This document shows, piece by piece, positions 26,901 to 36,109 of a DNA stretch of 64,000 nucleotides. How positions within the stretch are numbered: the stretch's first letter is position 1; every line of letters begins with the position of its first letter. The DNA comes from JADFNO01 sp965369945 (GTDB taxonomy: Bacteria; Planctomycetota; Phycisphaerae; Phycisphaerales; SM1A02). Both the position numbers and the translations under genes were made by a program. The notes below the pieces were generated by a model. It had not been told where the DNA came from. It saw only the letters and a list, made by a program, of their open reading frames with translations, and made no database searches. The stretch lies in the NCBI GenBank assembly GCA_965369945.1, contig CBDUST010000001.1, positions 21,359-85,358 of the forward strand, given 5' to 3'.

Positions 26901-28223
26901 TTATTTGACCAAAATCTCATAGCTGAACTCACCGGTCTTGCGGTCGCGATTCCAGCGAATCGAAAGCGACTTGGGTTCCAGATGCTCCGTTGCGATGCCC
27001 GGCGGCGTGGGGATCGTCTCCTCGAAATCGCGATCACGACGACTCGACCCCCGGCGCTTGGGCTTGGTCACGACGAACACCGGCTGCTCGGTCGCCAACG
27101 TATCCGTGGGAATCGTGTACATCTCGTCTTCCCACCCTTTCAGCTCGATCTGGATCCCGTGCTTTTGCACCGTATACGTAAAGCCTAGATCGCTAAGGCT
27201 GTCGTGAAGCTCGGCAAGCGTTTGCGGCGACTTCCCCTTGCGACTGAGGAACAGCGCCCCTTCAGCAAGGAACTCGATCCGCTCCAACGCGGTGACAAAC
27301 GAGCTGGGCTTGGCAGCGAGCGCATACTTCTTCCAGCGATTCTCGAACGCTTCAAAGTCGTCTGTTTCAAAGGCGCGGATGAACGCCGTCTCCGAATTGA
27401 ACCCCGCGTTGATCGCGCGAAGGTACGCTTCGAACCGTTCGACATAGCGTCCATTGTCGCCATACACCAGAAAGTGAACCATCGACCACGCCTGGTGGTA
27501 CTGCCCGCTCGCACCCCCGGCACGCAGCGTCTTGGACCATTGCTGGCGCGTCATCGTGAGCATCTTGCGAAACTTGATGTACGTCCCCAGTTCGATGGCA
27601 TTCTTGACGGAGTTGATCACGCGCGGATTGCTCTGGCCGATGATGAAGCTGCGATTGACGAGCACCGACTCGGCGAAGAACTCCGCAAGCCCTTCGTTGA
27701 CCCAACTTGGAAGGTCCGATCCGAATCGGGTGTAGGCGAATTGGTGGAAGCCTTCGTGTTGAATGACGTTGATGATGCGCCTCTGGGGAAGCGACTCGGT
27801 CCACAGGGCGAGCGCGCTGCCGGAGGGGTTGACGAAGAAGATGCCGCCGGTGCCCGAGCCGTTTACGCCGTAGCGGGTGCGCAGGGTTTGCACGTACTCG
27901 TTGCGGTTGGCGAAGATCATCACGTTCATCGGCGTGGGTGAACGCTGGGGCAACGAGGCAAGTCGCTTGGAGTACTCGTCGTACATCGCGTTGAGATGTC
28001 GGGCGATGTCGTTGGCTTGATCCGCCGGCAGATCGGTCTTGATGTGGTAGTGGCCGATCTTGCGTTCAGCGGCCCGATTCCACCACGGAAGCTGAGCTTG
28101 GCGCTGGGCGATGGCGGGCTGCGCGAGGAGGAAAAGCACGGGCAATACCGTCCACAAAAGTCCGCCACTCTCATGCCCGGCTCGTACCTTCGAACGTCTG
28201 CAATTCATCAACAGCCGCATCAT
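26901..28223 (-). CDS. DUF1570-domain secreted putative metallopeptidase
   Basis: A 440-residue exported protein with a basic N-terminus and hydrophobic core (about 22-38) ending PAIAQ, a likely signal-peptidase site. The middle contains INVIQHEGFHQFAYTRFG and then LPSWVNEGLAEFFAE. HEGFH followed by an NEGLAE motif is the gluzincin-type zinc site expected of DUF1570. Substrate is unknown. The C-terminal 130 residues repeat a small beta domain (AELHDSLSDLGFTYTVQKHG). The VIT-VWA gene lies upstream on the same strand, but a terminator separates the two. Confidence 0.85.
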   Translation of the reverse strand: MMRLLMNCRRSKVRAGHESGGLLWTVLPVLFLLAQPAIAQRQAQLPWWNRAAERKIGHYHIKTDLPADQANDIARHLNAMYDEYSKRLASLPQRSPTPMNVMIFANRNEYVQTLRTRYGVNGSGTGGIFFVNPSGSALALWTESLPQRRIINVIQHEGFHQFAYTRFGSDLPSWVNEGLAEFFAESVLVNRSFIIGQSNPRVINSVKNAIELGTYIKFRKMLTMTRQQWSKTLRAGGASGQYHQAWSMVHFLVYGDNGRYVERFEAYLRAINAGFNSETAFIRAFETDDFEAFENRWKKYALAAKPSSFVTALERIEFLAEGALFLSRKGKSPQTLAELHDSLSDLGFTYTVQKHGIQIELKGWEDEMYTIPTDTLATEQPVFVVTKPKRRGSSRRDRDFEETIPTPPGIATEHLEPKSLSIRWNRDRKTGEFSYEILVK

Positions 28224-28261
28224 GTGCTCGAATTCTACGTTCGCACCAGCAGTCCGCGGGG

Positions 28262-28299
28262 TCCAAAAACACAGCCTGATCGGGCAGAACCCGGTCAGG
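28262..28299 (-). terminator. Rho-independent terminator after the VIT-VWA gene
   Basis: On the minus strand CCTGACCGGG pairs with CCCGATCAGG around TTCTG with one G-T pair (28275-28299). CTGTGTTTTTGG follows. It sits about 65 bases after the VIT-VWA stop, which argues for separate transcripts from the DUF1570 gene. Confidence 0.75.
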
Positions 28300-28364
28300 C
28301 CGCGTGGGGGAAGAGGAGAAGGATCGAGGGTCGGAGCCCCGAAGGGCCCGGCCTCATCACCTTG

Positions 28365-30725
28365 CTAATCCCCCAGGAGTTGGAATTCTTCCCGCTGTTG
28401 GTCAGAAAACTGTTCGATGCCCTGGTCCTCGGAGACGAGCACGGCCCGTTTCTCGGCCACCAGGACTACCACAAACCGGTTGGCGGCAAGAACTTGGCGT
28501 AGATCAGATCTGCCCAGAGCGAGGTCGAAATACGCGTCGGAGGCGAATTTGACGGTGGTGACTTCGGTGTCCTCAGTGAACTGCTCGTCCACCAGGTACG
28601 CCCCCATTCGGTGGTACCACCTGCCGGCTATCTGGCGAACCGCCAACAGCCGGGCATCCAGGCGGTCGGCGTCCTTGCTGAGAGCTTCCTTGAGGGCGGC
28701 GTTCTTCCGCGCGATGAGGTTGGCGACCTTGCCGGATTCTTGAGCGATGGACAGCTCGGCTTCGGTGAGGGACACCCCGCCGAACTCGTCGCCGAACTGG
28801 TAGAAAATAGAATCCAGTTCGAGGCCCGGAGCTCCCCGGCTGAACAAGCCGGCATCTTCGATCGCTCTACTAGCCGAGGCTGGCGGCTGACGACGACCGG
28901 GCAAGCCGCCGCCACCGCCTCTGCCGCCACCACCACCCACACCGAAACCACTGGGGGCTCCGGGCTGACCGAGTCGATGTCGAACGATGATCTGCTGCTG
29001 GTCCGGCACAATCAACCAACTCGAGTACGGCGTCTGAATCCCGTACTTCTGACTCAACTCCAGTATCTCGCCGATCATCTCCTGCGATTCGCCATGGGCT
29101 CGGATCTGATCGATCAAGTACGCAATTTTTCGTCCACCCCAAACAGCCGGAACGTACTCAGCCTCAGCCGTGTTCACGAACGCCGCCTTGGGCCAGGAGT
29201 ATTCGACCTGTTCACCCTCGCGCATAGCTGTGAGTTTCACCGGCCCGGTCGCGGTCGTGCTGAACTTCGCTGCAATGATCAACTGCTGTCCGTTGTAGAG
29301 ATCACCCAGCGTCGCAGGAAACTGCTCAGTCACACCAACCCCCGGAAGTGTCAAGCGCAAGTTGGTCAACACCGGCTGACTGATGACGCTGAAGAAGTCG
29401 CCCAGCACGAGTTCAAGATTCTCGCCCGGCTGAACGTAGGTCGGCCGACCCATGAATTCGTTGGAAAGGCGATCGAGCAGAATCGTGTTGACATCATGTC
29501 CCACGCCGAATGGGAAGATGCGCATCCCCTGTTCGTTGGTGTTCTTCAGCGTCGCAAGAATCTCGTCCGGCCCACGATTTCCCTTGCCGTCCGTAAGGAA
29601 CACGACAACAAACGGCCGAGCAGATTGATCGTCCTTCGCCGTCGGCCGCATACCAACGACGTGCTGCAAGGTATCAGCGATGTTGGTTCCGCCGCGGGCT
29701 TCGAAGCTCTCGATGAACGCATGAGCCTTGGCGAGATTGTCCTTCGTAGCACTCTGCAACTCTTCAAAAAGCACGTCAAAACCAGTGGAGAACCGCACGA
29801 CGCTGAATCGGTCGCGATCGTCAAGCTGCTCGATGCAGAACTGAAGCGATCGACGGGCCTGTTCGATTTTCTCGCCGGACATCGATCCGCTGGTGTCGAT
29901 GACAAAGACGACGTCCTGCGGCTGATACGATTGCTTGGGCCAAAGCTGCTTGGGCGTGAGCATCAAAACGAAATGCCCCGGCTTGTCCTTATCCGGTTTA
30001 TGCGCAACGAGTGATAGCCCAAGATCGCTCGCGTCGGTGTCGTAGAGCAAAAGGAAATCATCTTCGAGACTTCCGCCCGAAGCTTCGTAGGCAATCTTCG
30101 CGGCGTACTCACCGTCGCGCACAATCTCCACCGCGTGGCTGGGCGACCAGATGTTCTTCAGCGGCGCGGTCGTTCGCAGATTCACCGCGAATCGAACCAA
30201 GCCATACGCTTGCCCAGCTGTCTTGCGCGTGCGCAACGGATAGTGGTATCCACTCATGCCGCTGATCGGACGATTGATCTGTTGATAGCGCATCTTGATC
30301 GTCGTGTCACTGCCCGGCTCGATCGGAAAGACGCGCATCTGCAACAGCCGGCGACCGATGAACTCGATCAGCCCGGGATCTTTCGTGCGACGAACGATGG
30401 ATTCGTATATTTGCCGCGCTTTGTCGGCTGGCAGAACTTCGCCCTCGACCATCTTGCCGTTGAAGGACATTTGGAAGTTGGTCAGGTCGGCGTTCTCGGG
30501 GAGTGGGAAGATATACGTCGCCTCCAGCCGACGATTCGTATCGTTGTGGAAGGTTTGGGTGATGCTGGTCAGGGCGACCTGATCGTGGACCTCGACATCA
30601 ACCAGGTGGTCCGTCACGCGAAGCGGCGGGAGCGTCTGATCGGTCGGGGCCAGAAGGCCGGAGGCCCCTGCGGTCGCTGAAAGCCACAGCAGGGATAACG
30701 AAGAAGCAATGGTGAGTGATCGCAT
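28365..30725 (-). CDS. VIT and VWA domain-containing secreted protein
   Basis: A 786-residue exported protein related to inter-alpha-trypsin inhibitor heavy chains and to proteobacterial sortase-target proteins. The start is ATG 30725 (MRSLTIASSLSLLWLS), which has AAGGAG just upstream and begins a signal peptide; the frame is open further upstream. The VIT domain (about 30-155) includes VALTSITQTFHND and YIFPLPENADLTNF. The VWA MIDAS is FVIDTSGSMSGEK near residue 275, followed by RGGTNIADTL. A Gly-rich linker (about 590-612) separates a helical C-terminal region with a LSKDADRLDARLLAVRQIAG helix. No sortase or LPXTG motif is visible, so anchoring is unclear. Confidence 0.92.
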   Translation of the reverse strand: MRSLTIASSLSLLWLSATAGASGLLAPTDQTLPPLRVTDHLVDVEVHDQVALTSITQTFHNDTNRRLEATYIFPLPENADLTNFQMSFNGKMVEGEVLPADKARQIYESIVRRTKDPGLIEFIGRRLLQMRVFPIEPGSDTTIKMRYQQINRPISGMSGYHYPLRTRKTAGQAYGLVRFAVNLRTTAPLKNIWSPSHAVEIVRDGEYAAKIAYEASGGSLEDDFLLLYDTDASDLGLSLVAHKPDKDKPGHFVLMLTPKQLWPKQSYQPQDVVFVIDTSGSMSGEKIEQARRSLQFCIEQLDDRDRFSVVRFSTGFDVLFEELQSATKDNLAKAHAFIESFEARGGTNIADTLQHVVGMRPTAKDDQSARPFVVVFLTDGKGNRGPDEILATLKNTNEQGMRIFPFGVGHDVNTILLDRLSNEFMGRPTYVQPGENLELVLGDFFSVISQPVLTNLRLTLPGVGVTEQFPATLGDLYNGQQLIIAAKFSTTATGPVKLTAMREGEQVEYSWPKAAFVNTAEAEYVPAVWGGRKIAYLIDQIRAHGESQEMIGEILELSQKYGIQTPYSSWLIVPDQQQIIVRHRLGQPGAPSGFGVGGGGGRGGGGGLPGRRQPPASASRAIEDAGLFSRGAPGLELDSIFYQFGDEFGGVSLTEAELSIAQESGKVANLIARKNAALKEALSKDADRLDARLLAVRQIAGRWYHRMGAYLVDEQFTEDTEVTTVKFASDAYFDLALGRSDLRQVLAANRFVVVLVAEKRAVLVSEDQGIEQFSDQQREEFQLLGD

Positions 30726-30907
30726 AGCTGGTCTCCTTGGGGGCGCAGCAATGGACGCATCCCCATATACGATGGTCCGACGCAAAGAGTTGTCTCCAGT
30801 TCCTTGGACAATTTCAAACCCAAACACGGTTGGCGCGATGAGACCGATATGATTGACCGGCAAATCGCCCCAGGAGCCCTGATGATCCAAACGGCGGTCC
30901 CAAACGT

Positions 30908-32980
30908 ATGACCAACGTGCAGCAAGTCATCAAGAGAGCCCGACGCCGATTGACCGCTGCGGCCGCAATTCGCCGCTCCGGGACCGCGATTGCCATCTCA
31001 GCGGGGGCGGGGCTGGTGCTGCTGGCAGTTGATCGACTGGCAGACTTGAACATCGCGCTGCCGATCTACCTGGTCGTTGTTGGACTGGGGCTCGCTACGG
31101 GTATTGGACATGCCCTAATCACCCGCCCCGAACGCCTGGCCGTGGCTGTACGTCTTGACCGCCGACTTGGGTTGCGCGACCGGTTGGGATCAGCCGAGGC
31201 GATCCGAACTGGACAAGTTCAAGATGAGGGTTTTGCAGGATTAGTTGAGCTCGATGCGCAGCGCACAAGCCAAGGGCTGGACATCAAGCGAGCCACGCCT
31301 ATCCATCTCACGCTCAATTGGTTCGTGGCGGGCGGATTAGTTGGCATCCTGGGGTTGGGCTTTGCGTTTGTTCCATCGCTCACCAAACAGACAAACGCTG
31401 GGGGGCAGACCGCCGAAGCGCAACACGAGGCGCAACTTCAATCGCAGGAGATCTCGCAAACCATCCAAGAGGCGGTCGCCCAGATCGATGATGAAGAGCT
31501 GGATGAGCAAACGCGCCAAGAACTCGCATCGTTAGAACGCTTGGCTCAGCAGCTTGGCAATGAGGGGACTTCGTCGGATGAGGTGGCGGAGGCACGTGAT
31601 CGATCCGCAGGGCAGCTTGCGGAATTAGCGGATCGAATTGCTGAGGAATCGCAGCGGAATCTGCGCGCCGCCGATGCGGTGGCTGAGCGTTTCACCGGTA
31701 TGGAGCCGGTTGATGCGCCGATGTCCGCGGAAGAATTCGCCGAGGCGCTTCGCAACGGCGAGTTTGGTGAGGCGGCGGATCTGCTGGACGAACTGATGGC
31801 CGATGAACAAGGCCTATCTGATGAACAGCGCGGTGAAGTGGCTGATCATCTACGCGAGGTGAGCGAGCAACTCACCGAGCCGAGTGGCGATTCGACTGAT
31901 GAACAATTGGAAAACGTCCGCGAAGCATTGGGCGATCTTGGAATGGAGGAGCAGGATGTCGATGATCTGCTCAACGATGAAATGTCCGAGGATGAGCTTC
32001 AGCGCGTTTTGGAAGATCGCCAGATTGATCAGGATGTCGCGCAAGAGCTTGCTGAGGACATCGAGCGAGTGAAGGAGCAACAGCGAGTCGATGAGCAAGC
32101 GGACGATGAAGCGAAGGCGATGAGTGAAGCGATGGAGGATGCTGCGGACAAACTTGAGGGCCGTGATCCCCAATCACAAGCTGATCAAGCTGCCGAGCAA
32201 GATCAGCGCCAGACTGAGCAGCGCTCAGAGGAGCAGTCTTCCGAACAACCCAACGCTGAGCAGCGAGAAGGCGAACGACAGACCGAGCAAACGCAGCGAC
32301 AGACTGCGACCGAAGAACGCGGCGGAGACGAGCAGCGTGAGGTACCGGTAAACATACCTGAAGGTGAGCAACAGCAGCGCGAAGCACAAGAGCAACGAGT
32401 ACCTGAACCGGAAGGGCAACCTGACGGGCAACCCAAGGGCCCCAAGGAGATGCCACAGTCGTTGCAGCAAATGCTGCGGCGTTTGGCCGAGGCGGGACGT
32501 GAGGCGGAGAAAGGCAAAGCCGACAGTGAACGTCTGCGCGAGGCGGCTCGCAAACTGGCTGATACGATGAGCGACGAACAGAAACAAGATTTCGCGCAGA
32601 AATGGATGCGTGACTTCGGGTCGAAGTCGGGCACCGATCGCGGGCAACGTACCCAAACCACGCCGCCCGATCAATCACCTTTCAGTGAGACCGAGCTGGT
32701 CGACATCGGCGGCGACGAGGAGGCAAGCAACATCATCGCCACTTGGCTGGGTGACGAAGCGATCGAAGGTGATCCGCAGCGCACAACGCGCGGTGGTGAA
32801 GTGATTCGCCGAGCCCAATCCGCCGCCGAGCAAGCCGTCGATCAGTCTGCTGTGCCGCGTCGTTACCACGAGTTGATTCAACGATACTTCGGCCAACTTG
32901 ACAAGACCGTCGACAAAGCCGCCACATCGAACAAGTCAGCCCCCCCGGCCAAACCAACGGCCAAACCGGATGGATCGTGA
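30908..32980 (+). CDS. Glu/Gln-rich membrane protein with long coiled coil
   Basis: A 690-residue protein. Three membrane segments lie at about 25-45, 50-70 and 137-158. Residues 165-540 are extremely rich in Glu, Gln, Asp and Arg and predicted helical (for example ALGDLGMEEQDVDDLLNDEM). The C-terminus ends in a Lys/Pro-rich tail. The N-terminal membrane layout with DRRLGLRDRLGSAEAI resembles DUF4175-type proteins that precede VWA genes, but the match is by eye only. Its TGA overlaps the GTG start of the double-VWA gene, so the two are coupled and their products probably work together in the membrane. Confidence 0.8.
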   Translation: MTNVQQVIKRARRRLTAAAAIRRSGTAIAISAGAGLVLLAVDRLADLNIALPIYLVVVGLGLATGIGHALITRPERLAVAVRLDRRLGLRDRLGSAEAIRTGQVQDEGFAGLVELDAQRTSQGLDIKRATPIHLTLNWFVAGGLVGILGLGFAFVPSLTKQTNAGGQTAEAQHEAQLQSQEISQTIQEAVAQIDDEELDEQTRQELASLERLAQQLGNEGTSSDEVAEARDRSAGQLAELADRIAEESQRNLRAADAVAERFTGMEPVDAPMSAEEFAEALRNGEFGEAADLLDELMADEQGLSDEQRGEVADHLREVSEQLTEPSGDSTDEQLENVREALGDLGMEEQDVDDLLNDEMSEDELQRVLEDRQIDQDVAQELAEDIERVKEQQRVDEQADDEAKAMSEAMEDAADKLEGRDPQSQADQAAEQDQRQTEQRSEEQSSEQPNAEQREGERQTEQTQRQTATEERGGDEQREVPVNIPEGEQQQREAQEQRVPEPEGQPDGQPKGPKEMPQSLQQMLRRLAEAGREAEKGKADSERLREAARKLADTMSDEQKQDFAQKWMRDFGSKSGTDRGQRTQTTPPDQSPFSETELVDIGGDEEASNIIATWLGDEAIEGDPQRTTRGGEVIRRAQSAAEQAVDQSAVPRRYHELIQRYFGQLDKTVDKAATSNKSAPPAKPTAKPDGS

Positions 32981-35900
32981 ACCTTCGCTTTGACCAGCCT
33001 GAGTTATTGCTGCTGGCTCTGCTCGGCATCCCGCTAGCGGTGCTGGGTTGGCGATGGCTTTCGGGGATGGATCATGTGCGTCGCAGTGTCGTAACTTTGC
33101 TGCGCGTTGGCCTCATCGTAGCGCTTTCGGTCATGTTGGCCGGACCGCGCACCATCCAAGAGCACGACGACCTTACCGTGATCGGGCTGCTCGATGTCAG
33201 CGGATCGATTGCGCGGTTTGCGCAACTCCCGGAGATTCCCGAACTTGGAAGGCAATCGAATCTCGAATATATGCGCCGTTGGTTTCGTGCCGCCACAAAC
33301 ACCAAAGCACCCGACGACCGGTTCGGCTTGATCGTCTTCGACGGCAAGGCGACGGTGATCTCAGTGCCAACCAAAGGCGATTACATCGACGATGATCTTG
33401 ATGTGCGCATCATGGAGGGGACGAACCTTGCAGAGTCGATCACCTTGGCGCTAGCGATGTTCCCGGCGCAGACCGCCAAGCGGCTGGTGCTCGTCAGTGA
33501 CGGGAACGAGACGATCGGCGATGCACTTCAGGCTGCCCAGCAAGCTGCGGCTGGGTCGCTCGTTCGCCAAGACACATCCCAGATGAGTCGAACCTCGATC
33601 CCAATCGACGTCGCGCCGATCGAATATGAAGTGACGGGCGACGTGCAGGTGGTGCGCGTTGAGACGCCGCCGATTGCTCAACCAGGTCAGACGGTTACCG
33701 TTCGAATGCTGCTTTCAGCGACAGCCCCCACGGCAGGGCGATTGACGCTGCGCCGCGAGGGCGAGCCGATTGACCTCAACGGTGCGGAACCGGGCGTTGC
33801 CCGGCGGATCGTTGCGCCGCAGGGCAATTCGATTCAACTGGCCCAGGCTGTCCTCGGCGAAACCCCGATCAACCGATTTGAGGTGATTTTCGAGCCTGAG
33901 GATCCGACGACTGATGCGCTATCAGAAAACAACTCTGCTGAAGCGTTTACCGCCACGCCAAGTCGGGGCAGCGTACTCTTGCTTGATGCCCGCTCGACTC
34001 GGGATTCCAACGTGTTGGCGGAGACGTTGCGGCGAGCTGACCTTCCCGTTCGGGTCATGAGGCCCGACTCCCTTGGCGACGATCTTCTGTCACTGCAAAG
34101 TTACGACCTCATCATTCTCGACAACGTCTCCGCGACCGATCTCAACACACAACAGCACGAACTATTGAGTCGCTACGTTCATGACTTGGCGGGCGGGCTC
34201 ATCATGGTCGGAGGCGAGAATAGTTTCGGGGCCGGCGGGTGGAATGGAACAGAGTTGGAGAAGGTGTTGCCGCTTGAACTCGATCCAGCGAAGGAAGCGA
34301 GATTGCCCGAAGCGGCGTTGGTGCTGGTGATGGATAAATCAGGTTCGATGAACCAACCGGTCGCCGGCGCGCGGGCCTCGCAGCAACGCGTGGCCAACGA
34401 AGCGGCGGCCTTGGCCATTGAATCACTGCGCAGTGAGAGCCTCATTGGCGTTGTCACATTCGATTTCTCCGCTCACATCCACGTTCCGTTGCAACGAAAT
34501 AACGAGCCCCATCGCATCGCTGATCGTGTGCGCGGCATCACCGCTGACGGCGGGACGAATCTTCGCCCGGCCCTGCAGACGGCCCTTGATATGCTCAGCA
34601 CTGTCGAAGCGGAACGCAAGCGCATCGTCTGCCTCAGCGATGGTCGATCACATTCCACCAACCTCGACGACATCGTCAACGCGATGACCGCCCAGAACAT
34701 CAAGCTCACCACCATCGCGATCGGAGATGACGCTGATCATCAGACGTTGAGTCACCTGGCCGAACTGGGTGGCGGAGAGTTCTATCGCGTGCTCAATCCG
34801 CGCACGTTACCGCGAATTCTCGTCGATGCCGTGCAGGTGATCAATAAACCGCTGCTGAAAGAAGTTCCGTTCATACCGGTTGTGCGCCCAACTGGTTCGA
34901 CGCTGACGGTTGGCATGGACCAAGCGCCGATCCTGGATGGGTTGGTCATTACTTCGCTGCGGGACGATCCCAAAGTCACGTTGGAGATGACGCATCCCGA
35001 CGGCGAACCGTTACTTGCACATTGGCAGGTTGGGATGGGACGCACTGCGGCTTTCACGTCCGACGCCGATGGCCAGTGGTCGCAGCGCTGGATCGACTGG
35101 CCGGGTTATGCGTCGTTCTGGGCGCAGCTCGCGCGGACCATCGCTCGACCGCCAACCAGCCAGGACACGGAAATGACCGCGATCATCGAGCAGGGCCGTT
35201 TGAATATCACGATCGAAGCTGCGGATGAAGAGACGGGATTCATGGATTACATGCACGTTGAAGGCGTGGTGTACGGCCCCGATGGGAAAACTATTCCCGT
35301 TCGATTGCGCCAAAGCGCGCCTGGGCGATATGAGACATCGGTGCCGGCGACGGCCCCGGGCAATTATGTCGTGGCGCTGAGCCCACGTCGGGGCGACCAA
35401 AGACTTGCACCAGTGATCGGGGGCGCAACGCAATCGTCGAATCCCGAGTTTCGCAGATATCGATCGAACCGTGCGCGGCTTGAGCAGATCGCTGAGCTGA
35501 CCGGTGGACGAGTGCTTGAGATCGCCAATCCGCAAGCGGCTGACCTGTTTGATCGCACAGGAATGCCTCCGAGCATCTCAGCGCTGCCTGCGTGGCGAAC
35601 GATCCTGTGGTGGGCGCTGTTTGTGATGTTGTTGGATGTTGCAGCGCGGCGTTTGGCGTGGGACGTTGAATTGCTGCGGAAACTCATAGCCAGGGCGGTG
35701 GCGCGCGTCGCCCCGGCACATGTGCGTGGGACGGAAGCTGCGGCGACACTGGCAACACTTCGGCAGGTGAGTAGTGATCTTGATCCGCAGCGCGCAGCCC
35801 GCGCCGTGCAAGGCCCCCGGATTCGGGAAGCGCGGCGACCGAAGCGGCCGAAGGTCCGACCTCAAGCGACGGAAGCGCCGCAACCGCCGGACTCATCGAA

Positions 35901-36081
35901 GGTCGCTTCTGTTTTGTCGTCGTTTCTGGGCAGGTCATCGCCGAAGGAATCAAAGACGCCGCTGCCTGATGAACCGCACGATGCGTCCGGTGCGAGCGAA
36001 ACCACCAGTGGTTTGCTTGCCGCCAAGCGCCGTGCTCGCGAGCGGCTTGGTGGTGAGAAGCCTGAAGAGCCCGGTCAGTGA
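32977..36081 (+). CDS. Double-VWA membrane protein with glutamine-amidotransferase-like module
   Basis: A 1034-residue membrane protein starting at GTG 32977 inside the stop of the preceding gene. Two N-terminal helices (about 8-55, BatA-like) lead to a first VWA near residue 70 (LLDVSGSIARF). A flavodoxin/amidotransferase-like segment near 330-420 reads LIILDNVSATDL and GGLIMVGGENSFGAGGW. A second VWA near 448 has a complete MIDAS DKSGSMNQP. A last hydrophobic stretch lies at about 868-890, and the C-terminal 120 residues are basic and cytoplasmic-like. This architecture is common in Planctomycetota and of unknown function. The first MIDAS (DVSGS) keeps the core residues. Confidence 0.88.
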   Translation: MNLRFDQPELLLLALLGIPLAVLGWRWLSGMDHVRRSVVTLLRVGLIVALSVMLAGPRTIQEHDDLTVIGLLDVSGSIARFAQLPEIPELGRQSNLEYMRRWFRAATNTKAPDDRFGLIVFDGKATVISVPTKGDYIDDDLDVRIMEGTNLAESITLALAMFPAQTAKRLVLVSDGNETIGDALQAAQQAAAGSLVRQDTSQMSRTSIPIDVAPIEYEVTGDVQVVRVETPPIAQPGQTVTVRMLLSATAPTAGRLTLRREGEPIDLNGAEPGVARRIVAPQGNSIQLAQAVLGETPINRFEVIFEPEDPTTDALSENNSAEAFTATPSRGSVLLLDARSTRDSNVLAETLRRADLPVRVMRPDSLGDDLLSLQSYDLIILDNVSATDLNTQQHELLSRYVHDLAGGLIMVGGENSFGAGGWNGTELEKVLPLELDPAKEARLPEAALVLVMDKSGSMNQPVAGARASQQRVANEAAALAIESLRSESLIGVVTFDFSAHIHVPLQRNNEPHRIADRVRGITADGGTNLRPALQTALDMLSTVEAERKRIVCLSDGRSHSTNLDDIVNAMTAQNIKLTTIAIGDDADHQTLSHLAELGGGEFYRVLNPRTLPRILVDAVQVINKPLLKEVPFIPVVRPTGSTLTVGMDQAPILDGLVITSLRDDPKVTLEMTHPDGEPLLAHWQVGMGRTAAFTSDADGQWSQRWIDWPGYASFWAQLARTIARPPTSQDTEMTAIIEQGRLNITIEAADEETGFMDYMHVEGVVYGPDGKTIPVRLRQSAPGRYETSVPATAPGNYVVALSPRRGDQRLAPVIGGATQSSNPEFRRYRSNRARLEQIAELTGGRVLEIANPQAADLFDRTGMPPSISALPAWRTILWWALFVMLLDVAARRLAWDVELLRKLIARAVARVAPAHVRGTEAAATLATLRQVSSDLDPQRAARAVQGPRIREARRPKRPKVRPQATEAPQPPDSSKVASVLSSFLGRSSPKESKTPLPDEPHDASGASETTSGLLAAKRRARERLGGEKPEEPGQ

Positions 36082-36109
36082 CGTGACCACGCCCAATGGA
36101 TCGTCGAAG

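Noticed and set aside
28611..30014. Open frame of 467 codons on the plus strand
   Set aside because: It is the antisense shadow of the VIT-VWA gene; the product has no motif and the opposite strand has clear VIT and MIDAS motifs.
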